Part shown: positions 57,255 through 64,000 of the stretch, piece by piece
Layout: every line of letters begins with the position of its first letter
Numbering within the stretch: position 1 is the first letter of the stretch
DNA from: Sipunculus nudus
Taxonomy: Eukaryota > Annelida > Sipuncula > Golfingiida > Sipunculidae
NCBI GenBank assembly: GCA_026874595.1
Contig: CM049319.1
Location: 38,879,473-38,943,472, forward strand
Length of the DNA: 64,000 nucleotides
Reading direction: 5' to 3'
The notes under the pieces: model-generated
Database searches by the model: none
Told to the model about the DNA's origin: nothing
What the model saw: the letters and a program-made list of their open reading frames with translations, nothing else
Program-made: the position numbers and the translations under genes

Positions 57255-57735
57255 GGGGTGACATAAAAGCGGACCGAACTGTCTCACTACTGAAGCTTGC
57301 TTTGCTAGCGAAGCGGTTGGTTCGCCAGACTTGAGCGCCACCGACCTGGGTTCAAAACCGGGATTGGACCAGGATTTTCCCCTCATTTATTTGTCTTTGT
57401 AACAAAATGGGGGTTTTCCGGGATGACTATAAAACTTTGTGGCCCAGGGATAAGCTCACCAAGGTGTGACTCCTGGGATAATTAGTCTTGTTCTGATAGC
57501 AGAACTTTCTTAAGAGGGGGTGTGTTACGGGGTGACATAAAAGCACTGAACTGTCTCGCTAGTGAAGCTTGCTTTTCTAGCGAAGCGGTATGGACGCCGG
57601 ACTTGTGCGCCACCGACCTGGGTTCGACTCCCGTATCGGCCCAGAATTTTTCCCCTCAACAATTTGCCTTCGTAACAAAATGGGGGCTAGTCTAACGTGA
57701 CAGTTAACATTGTGGCCCAGGGAAATTTCTTTAGG
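57255..57735 (+). mobile_element. Tandem pair of tRNA-like SINEs, copies 3 and 4
   Basis: Units begin at 57255 and 57529 (ggggtgacataaaagc; 274 bp apart). The second has ctagcgaagcggtatgg (box A-like) and ctgggttcgactcccg (box B-like, matching GGTTCGANTCC, at 57619-57634) with tRNA-like spacing. A shared tail follows, with tttgtggcccaggg. These are internal RNA polymerase III promoter boxes, so a tRNA-derived SINE is likely. It is not a tRNA gene: the cloverleaf stems are not complete. Confidence 0.65.
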
Positions 57736-58324
57736 GACCGCAACGGGCATTTGTGTTCATAGATAACAATGTGTTAATATGCTTGGTTTCTGTAAAACCT
57801 ATACAAATCTTTAAATAAACACTCAGAATGGGTCTCATTTTTGTTTGATGGTATTCAAATGAATAATTTGATGAGAATATATATGCTTGCTTTCACTATT
57901 TTCATGCTTCATGACAGTTTGGATAGAGTTTTAAACACACAAAAGAAATAAAAAAAGTCACATATTTTGAGGACCCTTTCAAAATTTTGAATAATTTGAT
58001 GTATATATTCATCAATTATTATCATATTTTAACCATTGGTTGTCATTACTGCATGAGAAATAAAGATACGCTATTTTCATGGTAAAAAAATAAAAATAAA
58101 AAGCTGCCCACCCGCATCATCATCCAAATACAACAAGGTCTACAGGCCTAATGCGAACCTGTGCAATGATGTATACATGAGGTATAATGATTCAATGCTG
58201 GGCCATTACTTTTCAAGGAGGCCTACAAGTCTTGTATACGATGAAGGTATCATGCAGAGATGTATACATATCCCCAAATTCAGGCTGATATCCCTCCTGA
58301 GAAATAAGCAGGGACATACACTGT
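57736..58324. other. Intron, mostly unique
   Basis: AT-rich sequence. From about 58147 a family B tail remnant appears (cccaaattcaggctgata at about 58272). Confidence 0.45.
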
Positions 58325-61300
58325 ACAACAAGGGACCTATGGGTCACGGCGCTCAGCTGATCATGATTTGACTATAAATGTTTCTCCACTGTGATACTAT
58401 ATCAAGTCGATAAAGCTTATGAATATCATGGACATGTTTGGCTATTATAAAGGAATTTAATGTAATATGTGAGTAAATGACAAATGAAATTACCTGACTG
58501 ATGGATTAATAGAGTCAAATATAGTGGTTTATTTTTTATTTATTTAGGAGGGGTTGAAAATTGTGATATATTTGAGCAAATATGAATGCAATGACAGCAG
58601 TAATAAGCAGTAGTAGAATTATGATAAGGCTATTTGTTGAAGGATCTAAAGTGTATGGTAGTCTGCAAGCGTTCAATTTGACAGATATGATGTTATGATT
58701 AACTATGCTGATGAAGTGATTTATGAATATGTGACTGTATGACACAATATCTCTTTAGTCTTGACAAGGTACATTATTGTGATGCCCACTATGTCTACAT
58801 ATTACACAATATTGACATAATTTCTGGCATGTACATAGGTACCTATGGACGAATAGTTATACAAAATATTAAAGTATGAATATATCTGATTCATCTTGTT
58901 CTTGCTTACTGAGGCTGACTTTGGGATGGGGTTCGGAGAAGGGAAAAGTGAGGGCAGCACGAAGGTGGATGTAGAAATATTCTATTGTAATGTTTTTCAT
59001 TTATATAAGAATATGAAAAGCTAAGAGGAAAGGGGCCCTCCTACTTGGTTATAGTAAAGTTCTAAATATATGATTGCAAACTAATACTCTGACAAGACTG
59101 TCATGAAGAAAAACAGTAAAAGTTTTGAGATACTGTGTTGCAAACGAAAATTTATAGTTAGACACGCAAGTGGACAGAATGGACTAATACCTTTATTTCA
59201 CTTTCAAGAGAATAATGCATTTAAGTTTAAATATAATCCTATTTTTTTAAGCAGATCCACTTTTTCCATTAAGAAGTTTTTATCTGAATCATTTTTTTTA
59301 TTTACAGGTTTATAAATTTTTAATTAAAAAACCTGAAAATAAAAGTTAAAATATTAGAATTGTTGCAAAAGTTGCAATCATTATATATACATAGTAAAAA
59401 ACATTGGGTCATATTATGCATACACATATATTTTATTATTTTTAAATCATAAATGTTTAAACTTATTTTAAAAGAAAATAATGCCACAACATGGCATCTA
59501 CAAGAATATTCCTTGAATCACTATTAAAAAGTTTTGCACATTGGAGTTTTCAGGACATGCTTAATTTTATTCACCAAAATAAAATAAAAGTAAATTTGAT
59601 AAAATAAAACATCTTTTCAAATAAAGTATACACACTGTTGGTTGAATGAGGGACAAACAATATCATTGTGCTAATTACTATCCCAGTTTTAATTAATTAC
59701 TGGAATTAATAGTCAATTTCACACCTGGTGAAGTTTTTCCTCTTCTGAAGTAAGGAATTACTTATCTCATGAACATCCACACTTTCACAGCAATACACCA
59801 CTTTGTGGACACAATTAAATGTACACTTTAATCATTGTAACCCTGGTGGTACAATACAAAATCTAAAATGTAGCATGTCCAAGAATTAAATAAAATACAG
59901 AAAAATTATAACATTCATCTAGTTTTTGCACCAGCTGGGGGGGGGGATAAGTGCAGGGCAAAGGGGAAGCCTGCTAGTAGTGGCCAAGCTAGGCCAAGGT
60001 AAGCTGCCTGGGGTGGGTTACATAATGCAAGTGAAGGCTGTACTACTAGGTGGGCTAGATGTAAACAACACTTGACATGTTGTATGAAAACATGAATAAA
60101 AGCTATTCATTCCAATCAATTTCTTTTGAATGTTCAGATTTTAAAAGATTAAATCCTTATGCATATATGCTGGGAAAATTAAATCAACAGTGCCAAAGGT
60201 GGACAAAATTTAAGGTATTGATTTTTTATTTATGCTAATAACTTGAAAAATTTGCAAAATTCAGATCTAATTTTGGGTAAACAATTGAATCTTGATTAAA
60301 TAAAGTTATATTCCTGAAAAAAAGTCCCTAGGTTCAGCAATTCTCATGTTAGGTGAGTAAATATATTTCCTGATTTTTTAAAAATTGCATTATGTTTTGG
60401 CCCATAACTTCCAAATAATACCCAATACTGACCTAATTTTTGGTATGTTCATAGAAAATGTATAAAAGAATGTGATTACTAAATACGATCAAAAACAGAT
60501 CAGTGGTTTTGATATTAGGCAGCCTCGAAGTGTAACAATGGCTTTTTTATGGAAAACAGAGTTTTTTCCTTAATATCTCGAAGGAACAAAGTCCTAATGA
60601 CCCAATTTTCGGTATGGTAGGAGATTTTGGGGACATCTAAAATTATGTCAACAGCCTGGGGAGCATAGAGATGTGCACTGAATGACCTACAGTCATCAAA
60701 GTGGACTGCCTGACAATGTAAGGGAATACAACAAGAGCCTCCAAAAAAATTCAATAACTAGCCTAATTTTGCAGCTTTTATTTTAAAATTTTAGATTTTT
60801 ACAGATAAAATCCTTATGTATACATGGTGTGAAAATTAACCCACAGTACTTACAGGAAAAAAACGTGCCATGGCCAAAGTTGGGCAAAATTTAAGGTACC
60901 AATTTTATATTTTTGCCAATATTTAAAAAAATTTAACAAATTTTGATCTAATTTTTGGTATACAATTAAATTTTTATTAATTAAAGTTGTATTACTGAAA
61001 AAAAAGTCCCTACCTTTAACACTTTTGGTCTTAAGTGACCAAATATCTTCCTGATTTTTTACAAAGTCCATTATGTTTGGGCCCATAACTTTTTTAAATT
61101 ATATAATACTGACTTAATATCTGGCATGTACAAAGGAACTATATAGAGGAATATTTATGGTAAATATGAAGAAAACCAGATGAGTGGTTTTGATATTAGG
61201 CAGTCCTGAAGTGTGAAAATAGATTTCTAATAAAAAATTGAGGTTTTTCCTTAATATCTCAAAGGAACGAAGTCCTATTGACCCAATTTTTGGCATGGTA

Positions 61301-61478
61301 GGAGATTATGGGGACATCTAACTGTATGCCGAAATTCAGATTTGTAGGTCCAACGGTGTCGAAACGTGCCAGTCTTACGGACGGACGGACATCCAGACGG
61401 CACGACAGACAGACGGACGGACGACGGACAATGGACCATGACTATAGCTCAGATGACTTATAGTCAGCTGAGCTAAAA
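58325..61478 (-). repeat. Family S-E, long reversed copy (3.15 kb)
   Basis: The right terminus is at about 58325-58360 (acaagggacctatgggtcac, cgctcagctga). The left terminus with hairpin (gatgacttatagtcagctga) is at 61450-61478. It includes the block at 59623-60640 shared with 39757-40800. A second diverged copy of part of that block lies about 657 bp further on (60793-61400). Between 58361 and 59620 the sequence is AT-rich and featureless. Confidence 0.6.
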
Positions 61479-63260
61479 ATCATTGTCTGTGGCACCACCA
61501 TTCTTGTATACGACAAAGCTGTACGATATGTACAAATATGCCCAATTTCAGGCTGATATATCAAATTCCTCTGGAGAAATAAGCAGGCACATACACTGTG
61601 CAAAGTCGTTGTAGATGGCAACACCTGTCTTGTGAACGAGAAAGCAGCAAACATGCATAGACAGGTCAAAATATCAGGCCAATACATCAAACTTCTCGCG
61701 TTTGATGCACCTGGCTGACCAGGCTTAGGTGAAAAAGGCAGTTGCCCTGAGTGAACTGTGACAAATTGCTGGCTAAAGCTACTGCACAGAGTGAACTCTT
61801 GACCTGCACCTGGCTAGACTGAGTGAACTTTGACCTGTACCTAGCTGCACTGAGTAAGCTCTTGACCTGTTGCATAATCTGACACAGTTGGCAGTTTGTC
61901 AAAGCTATAAACAGATCCAGACTGACCTTTGGTGCCAAATCTGATACAGTGGGCAGTCAAAGCTATAAACAGAAAGCAGCTGGCTAGACTGAGTTAACAC
62001 TTGACCTATACCTGGCTGCACTGAGTGAACTCTTGACCTGTTGCCTAATCTGATAGTTGCCGGTCTGCCAAAGCTATGAATAAATCCAGGCTGTCCTTTG
62101 GCCTGTTGCAAAATCTGAAATAGTTGGCAGTCTGCCAAGCTATTCAACCTGAAATCTAAATGTCTAGTGGCATGATGTAAAAGATGCTAATAAACTAGTG
62201 CCAGGCTAGCTGTAACTGCTTCACACAGCTAACATATATGGTGAAATGACTCAATTCAATCTCTATAATTCAGTCAAAAATCATTCATGTGGAACCATTG
62301 AACACAATTATTAAAAGATTAATTGTGGGGATTATTCTTGTAAAATATTAAACAAACTGGCTTCAATGGCATCAGTCAAAAAACGATTTGCAGGTTTATA
62401 ACTCTTATAGGAAGGTACAGCAAACTTGCCAAGTTCAGCTTCCCGTTACTCAGCCAAAAAGCACTGAACCAAAACCGTTTGAACAAACATGAATTATCAA
62501 CAACTGAGGATAATAAATGTGTGAGATCTAAAAATTTGGCCCAGTGGTTTTTGAGAAGAAGACTTTTGTAGCCACTGAGCTAAAATGGGTTGTTATGCCA
62601 TATGACTAAATTCAGCTTCCCATAACTCAGCCAAAAGTCACTAAACAGAGACCATCTGAACAAACTTTAGAAAGCACTATCCTAGGATAATTTCTGTATG
62701 ATATTAAACAATTTGGCCGAATGGTTTCAGAGGAGAAGTTCTTTGTAGCCCTCAGTGTGATACAGACACTGATGACCCGTACAAAAAAAGCTGATGCAGG
62801 TGGCGCCACCAATACCTCAATTTCAGATATGACTCATGTGACCAACATTGGCATAAAATTTTGTGATGAAAGCTCCAGCCGTTTCTGAGATTGAAATCTA
62901 TTATGCTTTTTTGGACAGATGATTAATTCAACTTCCTGTAACTTGGCCAAAAATCACTGAACTGGAACCATTTGAACAAACTTGAGAGAAATTGTCAATG
63001 GGATTATTTCTGTGAAATACTGGACAATTTGGCTGGACAGTTTCGGAGAAGAAGATTTTAAAGGTTTTTAAGTTTTTTCCCAATAAAATCCAAGAAAATG
63101 CAGATAACCAGAAAAATTAAAAAATCTGATAGAGCTGTTTAGATAACTGATTTTTGCATAAAGTTTGGTGATGCTAGATCTAGCCTTTTTCGAGATAGTA
63201 TTGGTTAACGTACAGATGCCTCACAACGCTGCACCATCGCATAAGCTCACAGATACGCTA
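61479..63260 (-). repeat. Family B, reversed copy
   Basis: Reversed and colinear with 26431-29068: tail at 61490-61690, gactgcc tandem section at 61740-62140, middle blocks at 62400-62760. A ggtggcgccacc palindrome lies at about 62799, and the reversed head, cataagctcacagatacgc, at about 63240-63259. Confidence 0.75.
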
Positions 63261-63937
63261 AAAAAGCATACCTTATGCAAATGCATACCTTGTTTCTTCT
63301 ATTTGACTGTTATTATCAGTACTGTTTTGTAGGCTTGTAAACTAAAATTGTCCATACATCAACATCATGTGGATGCAGCATTATGTATGCTCAAGTTTTA
63401 TTACATGTGCAATATTTGTTATAAGAGACAGGGGTTAATAACTTATTCCTTGAGAACATTGCAACAATTTTCAGTGTTAAAAAACAACCACGTAAAAAGC
63501 CAAAGTAAACTGTAAACTGGCATCATGAAAACAATATTTAAGTATTCAATACCCAAATATGTGAACAAACATGAATAAACATAAATGTGGACAAAATTTT
63601 GTGAGAATCTGCGCTGTGATTTCTGAGAAAAGCTGCCAACAGACAGAGGACAAAGGATGGATGTATACCATAGCTCACAGATGAGTTAAAAAGTATGGAA
63701 CACCACAGGGGTATTTGCTGAAACAAATAAGTTAATAGACACATTCACAATAAGTGCTCATCTGATTGAGATAGATGCTAATAATAAAATGAAAACTTTA
63801 TAATAATTATAATCAAATAGAAGGAATGATATGACACATTCCAAGACTTCTGTGCATGCTGCATGTCTGCCTCTCCATGAAATGTATTTGTCTTTAATTA
63901 TCAGCATTAAAACTAGAGATTTAGAAAGATCACTCAC
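63261..63937 (-). other. LIN9 intron, right end
   Basis: AT-rich with a worn S-E left end at about 63650-63690. No exon other than the one at 63938. Confidence 0.5.
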
Positions 63938-64000
63938 TACAAGGGCCAGGAACTTGATGGGGAAGCCTCCGTATGACCCGTCCTCCAGGGTGAACACTTT
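63938..64000 (-). CDS. LIN9: LIN9, coding exon, cut by window edge
   Basis: The visible 63 bases end at a gtgagt donor in phase 0. They encode KVFTLEDGSYGGFPIKFLAL then V, joining TRLSKIL of the next exon. Human LIN9 has LGGFPVEFLIQV at this point, just upstream of TKLSKIL. The DIRP domain and N-terminus lie right of the window. Confidence 0.93.

Noticed and set aside
57600-57660. A genuine tRNA gene
   Set aside because: Box A-like and box B-like words are present, but the acceptor and anticodon stems do not pair, and the unit occurs as longer repeats with a shared tail.

Overview
This is an AT-rich animal nuclear window that is mostly intron and repeat. It has spliced genes with GT-AG introns, LTR retrotransposons, a LINE scrap, tRNA-like SINEs and dense arrays of 130-340 bp tandem repeats. 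Two host genes can be identified. On the + strand are the last two coding exons of a glycoprotein-hormone-type LGR receptor (12110-12235 and 19396-20807), running in from the left edge. On the - strand are the last seven coding exons of LIN9, a MuvB/DREAM subunit (64000 down to 45269), running in from the right edge. The repeat style, the SURL/Steamer-like mag-type Ty3/gypsy element and the receptor sequence point to a lophotrochozoan, most likely a bivalve mollusc. The species cannot be told from the window.

Layout. 1-1976: dispersed repeats with a nested inverted-repeat element. 1977-11822: element 1, a 9.8 kb Ty3/gypsy element with both LTRs, on the - strand, with tandem-repeat arrays in both non-coding flanks. 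12110-12235: receptor exon. 13141-17885: element 2, a 4.7 kb mag-type Ty3/gypsy element on the - strand inside the receptor intron, with 150 bp LTRs, a 5 bp target duplication and a tRNA-Leu primer site. 19396-20807: last receptor exon with an unusually long cytoplasmic tail, followed by 34 bp and 32 bp minisatellites. 24.3-43 kb: an almost continuous mosaic of dispersed repeats in both orientations, a truncated gypsy element 3 (about 29.15-30.29 kb), arrays of 279 bp and 340 bp units, and SINE pairs. 43.06-43.48 kb: a decayed LINE. 45.27-64.0 kb: LIN9 exons, whose introns hold more copies of the same families plus small inverted-repeat DNA transposons.

The two host genes face each other and appear unrelated in function: one is a hormone receptor, the other a cell-cycle transcription complex subunit. 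All three LTR elements lie on the - strand. Elements 1 and 2 sit antisense in receptor introns and both are inactivated by frameshifts, stop codons or loss of a catalytic residue.

The best leads for new biology are: (a) an array of about 60 bp units near the 3' end of element 1, in which short hairpins keep their pairing while the stem sequence changes; (b) bounded mobile units at 32291-33620 and 55346-57044 that share the same leader and the same hairpin tail but carry different numbers of a 279 bp unit, itself an old dimer of 140 bp halves and arranged as a 558 bp higher-order repeat; (c) a second dispersed family with a terminal hairpin at one end and a GACCCATGGGTC palindrome at the other; and (d) repeats that spread nuclear-receptor half-sites. 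No CRISPR arrays, operons, rRNA genes or ordinary tRNA genes are present.
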